From positions 483,304 through 547,303 of the forward strand of contig NZ_SZQL01000001.1 of assembly GCF_005233845.1 (NCBI RefSeq): a stretch of DNA of 64,000 bases, given 5' to 3'. Positions 9,862 through 18,810 of this stretch are shown here, piece after piece. Each line of letters opens with the position of its first letter. Position 1 is the stretch's first letter. The stretch is from Ilyomonas limi. Lineage in GTDB: Bacteria; Bacteroidota; Bacteroidia; Chitinophagales; Chitinophagaceae. The notes under the pieces are model-generated. The model saw only the letters and a program-made list of their open reading frames with translations. It was not told where the DNA came from and ran no database searches. Made by a program: the position numbers and the translations under genes.

Positions 9862-10419
9862 TTAACTTACTTCATTATTCAGGCTATCCTCACTTTCTTT
9901 TTGATGTTTTTCCATGGTATCCAATACTTTCTCCGGCTGCACATCCTTCGCTAATTCATCTATTTCAGGATTATAAGCATCTTCAATATTCATTTTTTTG
10001 GCTATAGCAGTCACCAGCGTTATCAGGCGGGTTACTTCGTGCTCTGCCAGCAGGCTCACCTGCAGGTTAAGGTCGGCACGTTTATCTGCCTGCGCATTCA
10101 TCCGGTTTTGGCTGATAAGTACAAATGTAGAAAGAAAGATAGCTTCTACCGATGCGAACATGGCCAACACAACAAATGAAGGATCGAAAGGTTTTAAAGG
10201 CAGCCAGCCAACATTCCAGAATATCCATATTCCAAAAAGTACTAAATGAATATAAACAAACGACATGCTGCCGGTAAAGCACGTAACTGCATCGGCAAGC
10301 CGCTCCTCAAAGGTTTTTTGTTTTTCTTCCTGTTTATGCCGTCTCAGCAGCGCATCAATATTCCGCTCTACAATGCGCGCCATTTCAGGCATTTGGTCTG
10401 TTCTTCCATTACTATTCAT
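9862..10419 (-). CDS. DUF1003 family membrane protein
   Basis: The 185-residue protein has two closely spaced transmembrane helices at about 54-74 and 83-106. The diagnostic DUF1003 segments are FTGSMSFVYIHL, then FDPSFVVLAMFASVEAIFLSTFVLISQNR, then a basic and acidic helix with ADLNLQVSLLAEHE. Both ends are charged and probably cytosolic. The function of this widespread family is unknown. It is a single gene, divergent from the GH5-like gene. Confidence 0.88.
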   Translation of the reverse strand: MNSNGRTDQMPEMARIVERNIDALLRRHKQEEKQKTFEERLADAVTCFTGSMSFVYIHLVLFGIWIFWNVGWLPLKPFDPSFVVLAMFASVEAIFLSTFVLISQNRMNAQADKRADLNLQVSLLAEHEVTRLITLVTAIAKKMNIEDAYNPEIDELAKDVQPEKVLDTMEKHQKESEDSLNNEVS

Positions 10420-10641
10420 ATAGTTCTTTGTTTGTAAATACTATGGAACTTTTATGCCATACAGCTTCGCATAACCCATTGTTTTTATTTTAATGGGTTC
10501 AATTCGGGTTAAACCAATTGTTCTTACATTTTATATAGCGCTTGTAAAAACAACGGTGTATTTTGCTATGGCAAAATTTTTGAGGATAGCTATATCCGTT
10601 ACTAGCAGTTAGTTTAATAATACGGTATTTATTTACACACG

Positions 10642-12123
10642 ATGATAGATCAACTAGCAACCTACCCAGTTAACTTAAACACCAAAAAAAACGTACAAAA
10701 AGAGGCAATCCCATTAGCATATAACCTGCCCTGGATTAAAGTAGCAAAAGATGCTCCTTATTTTGTAACAGAGGATGGAAAAGACTGGATGCCCGTTGGA
10801 CAGAATGATGCGATTACATGGCCGGATTTAGCAGGCATTTTCCGGCGTAAAGATCTGGCAAGTGTAGAAAAGTATCTGCAAATGCTGTCTCAGCATGGTG
10901 TTACGTGCCTGCGCCTGATGCTGGAATATTGCCATGGCGAAAACCGTTATTTTGAAAAGCCGGTTGGTTATTTTCAGCCTAACATGATACAATTGTGGGA
11001 CGATTTGTTTGCGCTGTGCGAGCAATACAGATTGCGCATCCTGCTTACCCCTTACGATACTTTTTGGATGTGGCTTCGCTGGAAACATCACCCGTATAAG
11101 AAGAGTAATGGCGGTCCATGTGACAAACGCAGTCAGTGGCTGCTGTGTGCAGAAACGCGTAAGGCCATCAAGCAGCGTTTGGCATTTGCAACCGAACGCT
11201 GGGGCGGCAGCGGCGCTTTATTTGCCTGGGATATCTGGAACGAAATTCATCCTGCTCACGCCGGTGACAGCGTAGATAATTTTAGTGAATTTATAGAGGA
11301 TATCAGTTCTTTTTTACGGCAAACAGAATTGCGGTTGTACGGACGTGCGCATCCGCAAACAGTCTCCGTCTTTAGCCCCGTATTGTACAAAGAGCCACGT
11401 GCTGCTGAGTGCATTTTTAAACATCCGGCACTCGATTTTGCTTCCGTTCATTTTTATGAGGCATGGACAATTGACCATCCGAAAAACACAGTGGATGCAG
11501 CTGTCAGTACCGGCCGACTCACGCGCGAAGCATTGGAACACACCAATAATAACCGTCCTTTTTTTGACAGCGAGCATGGTCCCATTCACACTTTTAAAGA
11601 CCATAAAACAACACTGCCCGAGCCCTTTGATGATGAATACTTCCGGCATATTCAGTGGGCGCATTTTGCTTCGGGTGGTGCAGGCGGTGGTATGCGCTGG
11701 CCCAACCGGCATCCGCATAGGCTTACAACTGGTATGCGCAACGCGCAACAGGTGCTTGCGTCTTTTTTGCCACTCATCAATTGGCAACAATTCCAACGAA
11801 AAAACTTGAATAAAGAGATTGTTGTTTCAAACAAGGCCTTTGCACCTTTTGGTTGTGCCGATGCAGCGCAGGCGGTGTTGTATCTGTTGCGTACCAACAC
11901 GATTAATGTTATCGGCATGCTCAACCCGTTTGCCGAACCATTGATGGTAGATGTACAAATTCCTGGGTTGAAGTGTGGGCGTTATCAAATTACAGCATGG
12001 AATACAGCAACCGGCTCGGCAGTAAAAGTGTATGAAATGGATTATAAAGAGGAGCCCTGTTTTTGTTTTACAACACCGCCGATTGTAACAGACCTTGCAG
12101 TTGCAATAAGGCGTATTGAGTAG
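10642..12123 (+). CDS. GH5-like (clan GH-A) glycoside hydrolase, apparently cytoplasmic
   Basis: This 493-residue protein has a TIM-barrel glycoside hydrolase layout. An acid/base candidate Glu201 lies in DIWNEIHP and a nucleophile candidate Glu311 in FFDSEHGPIH. These occupy the beta-4 and beta-7 positions of clan GH-A, 110 residues apart, as in GH5 cellulase and mannanase families. A small beta domain forms the C-terminus (about 400-493). There is no signal peptide or lipobox, which is unusual for a polysaccharide-degrading enzyme in this phylum. It directly precedes the sugar-biosynthesis block, so it may act on an intracellular oligosaccharide or glycoside. The exact family is uncertain. 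Confidence 0.7.
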   Translation: MIDQLATYPVNLNTKKNVQKEAIPLAYNLPWIKVAKDAPYFVTEDGKDWMPVGQNDAITWPDLAGIFRRKDLASVEKYLQMLSQHGVTCLRLMLEYCHGENRYFEKPVGYFQPNMIQLWDDLFALCEQYRLRILLTPYDTFWMWLRWKHHPYKKSNGGPCDKRSQWLLCAETRKAIKQRLAFATERWGGSGALFAWDIWNEIHPAHAGDSVDNFSEFIEDISSFLRQTELRLYGRAHPQTVSVFSPVLYKEPRAAECIFKHPALDFASVHFYEAWTIDHPKNTVDAAVSTGRLTREALEHTNNNRPFFDSEHGPIHTFKDHKTTLPEPFDDEYFRHIQWAHFASGGAGGGMRWPNRHPHRLTTGMRNAQQVLASFLPLINWQQFQRKNLNKEIVVSNKAFAPFGCADAAQAVLYLLRTNTINVIGMLNPFAEPLMVDVQIPGLKCGRYQITAWNTATGSAVKVYEMDYKEEPCFCFTTPPIVTDLAVAIRRIE

Positions 12124-12611
12124 TGGATAATAAAGCCATAAAAAGTACATGTCAACGGGCTAAAACTTCACTTTCGCCTTCACATTGCTGCTGTTATTGC
12201 TATTGGAACATATTTTGCTATGAGTCAACTCACAGCAATAATTGTAGCCGTAATAAAAAATTATAAATGCTAACCATGTTTTATTATAACCCATTACCAC
12301 ATCATTTTACTCCCTGCTCTTACGCTTGCAACACTTGCCCGGCTTCGTTTTATAAAAAAGAAATTTTACGGCATTGCTTTACCTTCAAAAGCTACATACG
12401 GAATAATGGATAATACAACTAAAACAAGTTGCTTGATATAGCAGATCGGACCCTGACAGACAAAACGGATAAGATGAATTTAGCAACAAGTAATTAACGC
12501 TTCCGGCGCTTTTTCAAGCTTTATAGAAGAAGCAGGTTGTTTTTAGACGACTGTTAGTTATATCAGCATCTTTTTTTGTAAAACCTATATTACTATAAAA
12601 CACTATTATTA
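12124..12611. other. Intergenic region before the epimerase block
   Basis: The 488 bp have no convincing coding frame, RNA gene or repeat. The final part is AT-rich and probably holds the promoter for the downstream epimerase genes, but I could not identify a clear -33/-7 pair. Confidence 0.4.
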
Positions 12612-13727
12612 ATGAATAAAAAAGTTTTGATAACAGGTGGCGCCGGCTTTATCGGGTCGCATTTGGCAGATGAACTGTTGGAGAAAGGCTATGAGGTAAG
12701 AGTACTGGATAACTTATGTGAACAGGTGCATGGCAAAAATTGCAATCGACCAGCATTTCTCAATCCTGAAGTAGAATTGATTGTAGGTGATGTGCGCGAT
12801 CCTAAAAAAGTGAAAGAAGCTTTGAAGGATATAGATGCCGTATATCACTATGCAGCTATGGTGGGCGTAGGGCAAAGCATGTATGAAATAAAAGAATACA
12901 CCGATGTAAATAATGTAGGCACTGCTGTATTGCTGGAAGCATTAAGCAAGAATCCGGTTGAAAAGCTGGTGGTTGCATCCAGCATGAGCATTTATGGAGA
13001 GGGCTTGTACAAAGACGCGGAAGGCAATATTAAAGCAGGCTTGGAACGCAAACTGGATCAGCTAAAAAGAGGCGATTGGGAAATATATGATGCTAAAGGA
13101 AATGTGCTTACACCTTATCCAACGCCCGAAACCAAAACACCTTCGTTGTCATCCGTTTATGCGCTTTCCAAGTACGACCAGGAGCGCATGTGTTTGCTCA
13201 TTGGTAAAGCATATAATATTCCTACTGTTGCCTTACGTTTCTTCAATGTTTTTGGCACCCGTCAATCGCTTTCCAATCCCTATACCGGTGTGCTCGCTAT
13301 ATTCGCTTCGCGTTTGCTCAACGACAATCCTGTATTGATTTTTGAAGATGGTAACCAGATGCGCGACTTTGTGCATGTATCGGATATAGCACAGGCATCG
13401 AGACTGGCCATGGAAACAGGCGCTGCCGGCGAAGTATTTAATGTAGGCAGCGGTAATGCTTATACTATCAACGAAATAGCTGGCAAGCTTTCTGAAATAT
13501 TGAACAAAGAATATATTGTTCCTGAAATATCGGGCAAGTATAGAGTGGGCGATATCCGGCATTGTTTTGCGGATATATCTAAAGTGAAAACTATATTGGG
13601 CTACGAGCCAAAAGTATCATTGGCAGGCGGATTGATTGAACTGGCAGAATGGCTGGAAGGACAAACTGCAGAAGATAAAGTAAGTGAAGCCAGCAACGAA
13701 CTGGCAGTAAGGGGACTAACCGTTTAA
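12612..13727 (+). CDS. NAD-dependent epimerase/dehydratase (extended SDR)
   Basis: A cytosolic sugar-nucleotide-modifying enzyme of 371 residues. It has the Rossmann motif GGAGFIG at 9-15 and a Ser-Tyr-Lys active site: SSMSIYGEG upstream, then YALSK with Tyr near residue 183. The MRDFVHVSDIA segment is typical of UDP-glucose/GDP-mannose epimerase relatives. An insertion of about 40 residues between IYGEG and the catalytic Tyr (charged, with LKRGDWEIYD) is longer than in GalE. The substrate is unknown. It is followed after 21 bp by a second epimerase, so the two are co-transcribed. Confidence 0.85.
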   Translation: MNKKVLITGGAGFIGSHLADELLEKGYEVRVLDNLCEQVHGKNCNRPAFLNPEVELIVGDVRDPKKVKEALKDIDAVYHYAAMVGVGQSMYEIKEYTDVNNVGTAVLLEALSKNPVEKLVVASSMSIYGEGLYKDAEGNIKAGLERKLDQLKRGDWEIYDAKGNVLTPYPTPETKTPSLSSVYALSKYDQERMCLLIGKAYNIPTVALRFFNVFGTRQSLSNPYTGVLAIFASRLLNDNPVLIFEDGNQMRDFVHVSDIAQASRLAMETGAAGEVFNVGSGNAYTINEIAGKLSEILNKEYIVPEISGKYRVGDIRHCFADISKVKTILGYEPKVSLAGGLIELAEWLEGQTAEDKVSEASNELAVRGLTV

Positions 13728-13748
13728 AACACTAAAGCACTAAAAAAA

Positions 13749-14849
13749 ATGATAGCTAAATCTGCATCTGATAATGAAGATAAGTATACGTTGGTAACAG
13801 GCGGAGCCGGCTTTGTAGGCGTGAACCTTGCAAATCGGTTGCTGACACAAGGAAAAAAAGTACTCCTATTCGATAACCTGTCACGTGCTGGTGTAAAGAA
13901 TAATTTATCCTGGTTGCAGGAAAAACATAAGCAGCATTTACAGGTAATGATTGCAGACATCAGAGACCGGGCTGCTGTTGCAGAAGCCGTAAACAAAGCA
14001 GATGGGATATTTCATTTTGCTGCACAGGTGGCGGTTACCTCCAGCCTGATTGATCCTTTTTACGATTTTGAAGTGAATGCGCAAGGTACGCTCAATCTGC
14101 TGGAAGCAATTCGCAATTCAGTGCATCAGCCGCCGGTTATTTTTTCTTCTACCAACAAAGTATATGGCGATTTGGATGACTTAGGCATTGTAATGAATGG
14201 TACGCGCTATTATCCCGAAAATATTTTTTTTCGCCAACATGGTATTAGTGAAAAAAGAAGCCTGGATTTTCATAGTCCGTATGGTTGTACCAAAGGGGTA
14301 GCCGACCAGTACATGCTGGATTATGCAAGAACCTTTGGATTGAAGACCGTTGTTTTTCGCATGAGTTGCATTTATGGCCCACATCAGTTTGGTACCGAAG
14401 ACCAGGGCTGGGTAGCGCATTTTCTCATACAAGCATTAAAAAACAAACCCATCACCTTATATGGCGATGGCAAGCAGGTGCGCGATATTTTGTTTGTAGA
14501 AGATTTAGTAACCGCTTATTTGCTAGCAATGAAAAACATTCATAAAATATCGGGTAATGCCTTCAACATGGGGGGCGGTGTAAGCAACACCATCAGCCTG
14601 CTGGAGTTGTGTGATATGATTGGTGAAATAGCCGGTAAAAAGCCCGAAGTGCAATTTGATAGCTGGCGCCCCAGCGACCAGAAATATTATGTTTCCGACT
14701 TCAGCAAATTCAACGCGGTTACCGGCTGGAAACCACAGGTAGGAACGCATGAAGGCGTAGAGAGATTGTACAACTGGTTGCAGGAAAATGCCATTATACC
14801 GGCAAAGAAAAATGAAAGCAAAAAGCAAAAGGTGGGCAGCCCGGCGTAA
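13749..14849 (+). CDS. CDP-paratose 2-epimerase-like NAD-dependent epimerase
   Basis: An extended SDR of 366 residues with GGAGFVG near the N-terminus and catalytic YGCTK near residue 178. The run RMSCIYGPHQFG followed by TEDQGWVAHF is a strong signature of CDP-paratose 2-epimerase (RfbE/CDP-tyvelose pathway) and close relatives. No CDP-glucose genes (rfbF, rfbG, rfbS) are nearby, so the real substrate may be another nucleotide sugar. The C-terminal 20 residues are lysine-rich and disposable-looking. It is the second gene of the epimerase pair, and a repeat-rich gap follows. Confidence 0.85.
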   Translation: MIAKSASDNEDKYTLVTGGAGFVGVNLANRLLTQGKKVLLFDNLSRAGVKNNLSWLQEKHKQHLQVMIADIRDRAAVAEAVNKADGIFHFAAQVAVTSSLIDPFYDFEVNAQGTLNLLEAIRNSVHQPPVIFSSTNKVYGDLDDLGIVMNGTRYYPENIFFRQHGISEKRSLDFHSPYGCTKGVADQYMLDYARTFGLKTVVFRMSCIYGPHQFGTEDQGWVAHFLIQALKNKPITLYGDGKQVRDILFVEDLVTAYLLAMKNIHKISGNAFNMGGGVSNTISLLELCDMIGEIAGKKPEVQFDSWRPSDQKYYVSDFSKFNAVTGWKPQVGTHEGVERLYNWLQENAIIPAKKNESKKQKVGSPA

Positions 14850-15006
14850 GTTGCTTTATACAAGTAAGCTCTGATATATTCTATGGTACTCTTTGTTAAG
14901 ATTCGTGTCTTCAAGTACTGTTCGAAATAATTTCAGGTGCTGATTAAGTGAGTAGAATAGTAGAGAATGATTTTATATAATTATTGCTCATCTTCCTTTT
15001 TTTCTT

Positions 15007-15210
15007 GAAAGAAAAAAGGAACCAAAAAGTTATGAATGTATTGATGTTTTTTCAATGGTATTCATGAGAACGCTTCGTTTAGTTATTTCGGATAGTAAAT
15101 ATTTTCAATAGACTCAATGAGCCACTTCGTGGGTTCAAGGACGGCATAATCGCTCCGCGCATCCGTGCGTGCCTGCGCCTTCACTTACTCTCAGATGGAT
15201 TTCTGTTGTT
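15007..15210 (+). repeat. Dispersed repeat, copy 1
   Basis: This stretch matches 46169-46320 over most of its length: the GAAAGAAAAAAGGAAC start, a TTCAATGGTATTCATGAGAA core, then CGCTCCGCGCATCCGT, and a TTTACTCT/CTTACTCT end. It carries roughly 40-50 extra bases in the middle compared with the second copy. No coding capacity is evident; it looks like a non-autonomous dispersed element. Confidence 0.7.
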
Positions 15211-15297
15211 TAGGGAATGATTTAGCTACCATTAAAGCTGTATCTTAGGATAAAGGGTGGCGATGGCCGGACAACACGAAGTCTCATCGAAGATAAA

Positions 15298-15358
15298 CGC
15301 GCGGATCGGGTTGTCCTTGATCTTTTTGGTTACTTTTTTTATCAAAGAAAAAAGTAAC
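15298..15358 (-). repeat. Partial inverted copy of the dispersed repeat
   Basis: Read on the minus strand this gives AAGTAACCAAAAAGATCAAGGACAACCCGATCCGCGCG in outline (A-rich start, AAGGACAACCCGATC core, CCGCGCG end). It parallels parts of the two direct copies at 15007 and 46169, so the 15.0-15.36 kb region is a loose inverted arrangement of the element. Confidence 0.5.
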
Positions 15359-15513
15359 AAACAAGAACTTAAAATAGAAATTATATTTAGATATGCATGG
15401 CATCTAATAGAAAACACAAGAAGGAGTATTTATAAATCTATCTCGGCTAACCAGCATCTACTTACCTTTGGCACCAACATTATTTCAGCAAATAATAAAA
15501 CGAAAAACACCAG

Positions 15514-16467
15514 ATGATTGCAGCGGTATTGGATAAACCACAAACATTCACACTATATCAAACGCCTATACCCAACATACAAGACAACGAAATAAAGATA
15601 CGTGTAGAAGGTTGCGGCATTTGCACATCCTCTATTCCCCTGTGGGAAGGGCGCGAATGGTTTCAATATCCATTAGAACCCGGCTCTCCAGGGCATGAAG
15701 GTTGGGGAATAGTAGAAGCCACCGGCGATAAAATAAACGATATAAAAGTTGGTGACCGTGTAGCATTTCTTTCTTATCATGCGTATGCAGAATACGATGT
15801 AGCTAAAGAGGGAAGCTTTGTAAAGCTGCCGCAACAATTAGCTAACATTCCTTTTCCCGGCGAGCCATTGGGTTGTGCCATGAATATTTTCAACCGAAGC
15901 GATATATCTAAAGGTGATACAGTTGCCATTATCGGCATCGGCTTTTTAGGTGCATTATTATGCCAGTTAGCCAAACAAAAAGGTGCAAAAGTAATTGCCA
16001 TTTCCCGTCGTGAATATTCGTTGGATTTTGCAAAAAAGTATGGTGCGGATGAAACAATTCCACTTACCAATGCCTGGGAAGTTGCCAATACAGTGGGGGA
16101 AATTACCGGCGGTGCTTTTTGTAACCGCGTAATAGAAGCCACCGGTAAGCAGGAAGCCATTGATATAGCAACGGAGATTATTGGTGAATATGGCAAACTT
16201 ATAATTGCCGGTTATCACCAGGATGGTTTGCGCCAGGTGAATATGCAAAAATGGAACTGGAAAGCCATTGATGTTATCAACGCACATGAGCGGGATGCCT
16301 CCAAATATTTAACTGGTATGCAGAGTGCAGTAGATGCTGTATTGCAGGGCATTTTAGACCCGCAATTATTGTACACCGATATACTTCCATTAGATGCTAT
16401 TTCAAAAGGTTTTGAATTAACCAAAAAGCGTCCTGATGGATTTATGAAAGCATTGATACAACTATAA
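15514..16467 (+). CDS. Zinc-dependent alcohol dehydrogenase family protein (MDR), short form
   Basis: A 317-residue medium-chain dehydrogenase/reductase. The catalytic zinc region is visible as GCGICTSS and PGHEGWG, and the cofactor fold as IIGIGFLGALLCQLA. The four-cysteine structural zinc lobe of classical ADHs is absent, which accounts for the short length. It probably oxidises or reduces a sugar or polyol hydroxyl. It is followed after 10 bp by a Gfo/Idh/MocA enzyme, and such pairs often act in sequence on one sugar. The substrate is unknown. Confidence 0.82.
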   Translation: MIAAVLDKPQTFTLYQTPIPNIQDNEIKIRVEGCGICTSSIPLWEGREWFQYPLEPGSPGHEGWGIVEATGDKINDIKVGDRVAFLSYHAYAEYDVAKEGSFVKLPQQLANIPFPGEPLGCAMNIFNRSDISKGDTVAIIGIGFLGALLCQLAKQKGAKVIAISRREYSLDFAKKYGADETIPLTNAWEVANTVGEITGGAFCNRVIEATGKQEAIDIATEIIGEYGKLIIAGYHQDGLRQVNMQKWNWKAIDVINAHERDASKYLTGMQSAVDAVLQGILDPQLLYTDILPLDAISKGFELTKKRPDGFMKALIQL

Positions 16468-16477
16468 AAATTTTGTT

Positions 16478-17485
16478 TTGGAAACATCAATCAATACTAA
16501 ACCTAGATTGGCTTTTACAGGCGTAGGCTGGATTGGAAGAAACCGCCTGCAGGCCGCTGCCAACAGCAATCTGGCAACTATTGCAGTAATCACCGACCCA
16601 TCGCAGGCTTGTGTAGAAGAAGCCATTAAAATAGCACCGCAAAGCAAAGCAACGGCTTCATTTAAAGATGCTATTACAGAAGAAAACATTGATGGCGTAG
16701 TAATAGCTACACCCAGCGCTTTGCACAAAGAGCAGGCAGTGGCTGCATTTGAACAAGACAAAGCAGTTTTTTGTCAAAAACCATTAGGTAGAAACCTTGA
16801 AGAAGTAACAGCAGTTGTGAATGCAGCTAAAAAAAGCAATAAATTATTAGGTGCCGATTTTTCTTACCGTTATACTAAAGCATTTCAGGCTATTTATTCC
16901 ATCATACAATCCGGCGAATTGGGAAAAATCTTTGGTGTTGATCTGAAATTCCATAATGCTTACGGTCCGGATAAACCTTGGTTTTATGACTTAAATCTTT
17001 CCGGCGGTGGTTGTGTGTTGGACTTAGGTATTCATTTGATTGACCTCATGTTGTATGCCTTGAATTTCCCCAATGTAACTACGGTAAGCAGTGATTTATT
17101 TGCCAAAGGCAATTCGGTAAAAGGCAAACAAGCGGTGGAAGATTATGCCAATGTTTTTATGAGTTTAGACAATGATGTAACTGCCCAATTAGCCTGCTCC
17201 TGGAACCTTGCTGCCGGCTGTGAAGCCGTGATTGAAGCTTCTTTTTATGGCACCAACGGTGGTGTGGCTTTAAAGAATGTAAATGGTTCTTTTTACGATT
17301 TTGTGGGGCTTCGTTATTGGGGAACAAAAACAGAAACAATTATTGCACCACCGGATGACTGGGGTGGAAAAGCATTAATAAATTGGATAGAAAAATTAGC
17401 TGCTGATGGGAGTTATAACAGTGAAGCCGAAGACTTTTTAAAATCAGCCGCAGTATTGGATAAAATCTATGGAAGAATTGCATAA
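16478..17485 (+). CDS. Gfo/Idh/MocA family oxidoreductase
   Basis: An NAD(P)-dependent sugar or inositol dehydrogenase-like enzyme of 335 residues with a Rossmann start FTGVGWIGRNR and the catalytic-lysine motif as CQKPLGRN (usually EKP). The C-terminal domain has GGGCVLDLGIHLIDLM, containing the expected Asp and His. The only reasonable start is TTG at 16478, because an in-frame stop lies 24 bp upstream and no ATG follows within the Rossmann fold. The 3' end overlaps the GT4 gene by 17 bp, so the two are co-translated. Confidence 0.85.
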   Translation: METSINTKPRLAFTGVGWIGRNRLQAAANSNLATIAVITDPSQACVEEAIKIAPQSKATASFKDAITEENIDGVVIATPSALHKEQAVAAFEQDKAVFCQKPLGRNLEEVTAVVNAAKKSNKLLGADFSYRYTKAFQAIYSIIQSGELGKIFGVDLKFHNAYGPDKPWFYDLNLSGGGCVLDLGIHLIDLMLYALNFPNVTTVSSDLFAKGNSVKGKQAVEDYANVFMSLDNDVTAQLACSWNLAAGCEAVIEASFYGTNGGVALKNVNGSFYDFVGLRYWGTKTETIIAPPDDWGGKALINWIEKLAADGSYNSEAEDFLKSAAVLDKIYGRIA

Positions 17486-18593
17486 CAGTTATACACCAAT
17501 ACGCATCTTAATGACCACCGATACTGTTGGTGGTGTATGGTCGTATTCAATAGAATTATGCAAAGCGTTACTTCCATGTAACGTTCACTTTTATCTTATT
17601 ACCACCGGTACGCGCATGCAACCTGCACAACAAAGGGAAATGGCAGCATTGGCAAATGTAACGGTGTATGAAACAGATTTTTTATTGGAATGGATGGAGA
17701 ATCCATGGCAAAATGTGGATGCTTCCGGCAAGTGGTTGTTGCAGTTAGAAGAAAAACTCCAGCCTGATTTGATTCACATTAACGGCTATGTATATGGTTC
17801 GCTTCCCTGGAAAGCGCCGGCGATAATAGTAGCTCATTCCGATGTTTTTTCCTGGTTTCTCTCGGTAAAAAAAATGGTGCCGCCTGCACAATGGAATGAG
17901 TATTTTACCAGAGTGCGTGCGGGACTGGAAGGTGCCGATTTGCTCATCGCGCCATCCAAAACGATGTTGCAATTTATACGGGAGATTTATGGCGCAATAA
18001 CGCCGGGCAAAGTGATTTATAACGGCAGAAATGACGATATTTTTTACCCAAAACAAAAGCAGCAATACGTTTTTAGCATGGGCAGGATTTGGGATGAAGC
18101 AAAGAACATACAATTGTTAATCAAGGCTTCATCGCACATTTATTATCCCATAAAATTAGCCGGCGATAACCGGTTTGAAAACAATAGTAGCTCAATAGAA
18201 AGTGATAATATTATTTACCTTGGCAAGCTATCCATGCAGGAAGTAGCAGTACAATTATCCACTGCTGCTGTGTATGTGTTGCCAGCAACATATGAACCTT
18301 TTGGTTTGTCCATTTTAGAAGCTGCTTTATCAGGTTGTGCATTGGTGCTGGGTAAGATTGAGTCCCTGCAGGAAATATGGGGCGACAGTGCTGTGTATGT
18401 AAATACAAATGATGTGGATGAGCTTGCCCATAAAGTGAATGAATTAATGGAGAATGAATGGCTCCGTAATCATTATGCGCAGGAAGCAATGAACAGAGCA
18501 AAGCAATATGCTACAACAGCTATGGCAGAAAATTATTTGCAGGTGTACCGTCAACTATTACAACAAGAACAACTTGTATCAAATACAGTTTAA
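17469..18593 (+). CDS. Glycosyltransferase family 4-like
   Basis: A GT-B fold retaining glycosyltransferase of 374 residues. The N-terminal domain begins RILMTTDTVGGVWSYS, a donor-domain pattern with an early glycine-rich loop. The C-terminal domain carries the EX7E motif in EPFGLSILEAALSG. No membrane segment is present. It starts inside the end of the oxidoreductase gene and is followed by a 217-bp gap holding an inverted repeat. Donor and acceptor cannot be told from the sequence; a cytosolic small acceptor such as an inositol phosphate is possible, given the nearby Ino1 gene. Confidence 0.85.
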   Translation: MEELHNSYTPIRILMTTDTVGGVWSYSIELCKALLPCNVHFYLITTGTRMQPAQQREMAALANVTVYETDFLLEWMENPWQNVDASGKWLLQLEEKLQPDLIHINGYVYGSLPWKAPAIIVAHSDVFSWFLSVKKMVPPAQWNEYFTRVRAGLEGADLLIAPSKTMLQFIREIYGAITPGKVIYNGRNDDIFYPKQKQQYVFSMGRIWDEAKNIQLLIKASSHIYYPIKLAGDNRFENNSSSIESDNIIYLGKLSMQEVAVQLSTAAVYVLPATYEPFGLSILEAALSGCALVLGKIESLQEIWGDSAVYVNTNDVDELAHKVNELMENEWLRNHYAQEAMNRAKQYATTAMAENYLQVYRQLLQQEQLVSNTV

Positions 18594-18612
18594 AATACAA
18601 ATAAAAGAGGAA

Positions 18613-18759
18613 CCGTCATTGCGAGGCACGAAGCAATCTGTTAGTCTTAGTACAATCAAAATATGCCTTTAGCAGTGAAAGGTGGTAAGATACAAAGTGA
18701 GCCTCCAATGATGATTATACCTCTACCCACAGATTGCTTCGCTCCGCTCGCAATGACGG
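18613..18759. repeat. Inverted repeat element (CCGTCATTGCGAG type)
   Basis: The left arm at 18613-18641 and right arm at 18729-18759 are near-perfect reverse complements, differing by a short indel, and enclose about 87 bp. The arm, which contains CGTCATTGCGAG and AAGCAATCTGT, is a dispersed intergenic repeat that I recognise from many bacterial genomes. It may act as a transcript-end structure or be a remnant mobile element. It separates the GT4 gene from the CgeB-like genes. Confidence 0.7.
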
Positions 18760-18810
18760 ATCGCAATTTGTAAACACGATGTACTAATATAAACCAGGAA
18801 ATAGTATAAG

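Larger units (their letters stand above)
14850..15513. other. Repeat-rich intergenic region
   Basis: The 664 bp hold a dispersed repeat (15007-15210, also found at 46169-46320) and a partial inverted copy of part of it (15298-15358). I see no gene. The repeat interrupts an otherwise same-strand gene block, so the genes on either side may be separate transcripts. Confidence 0.55.
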
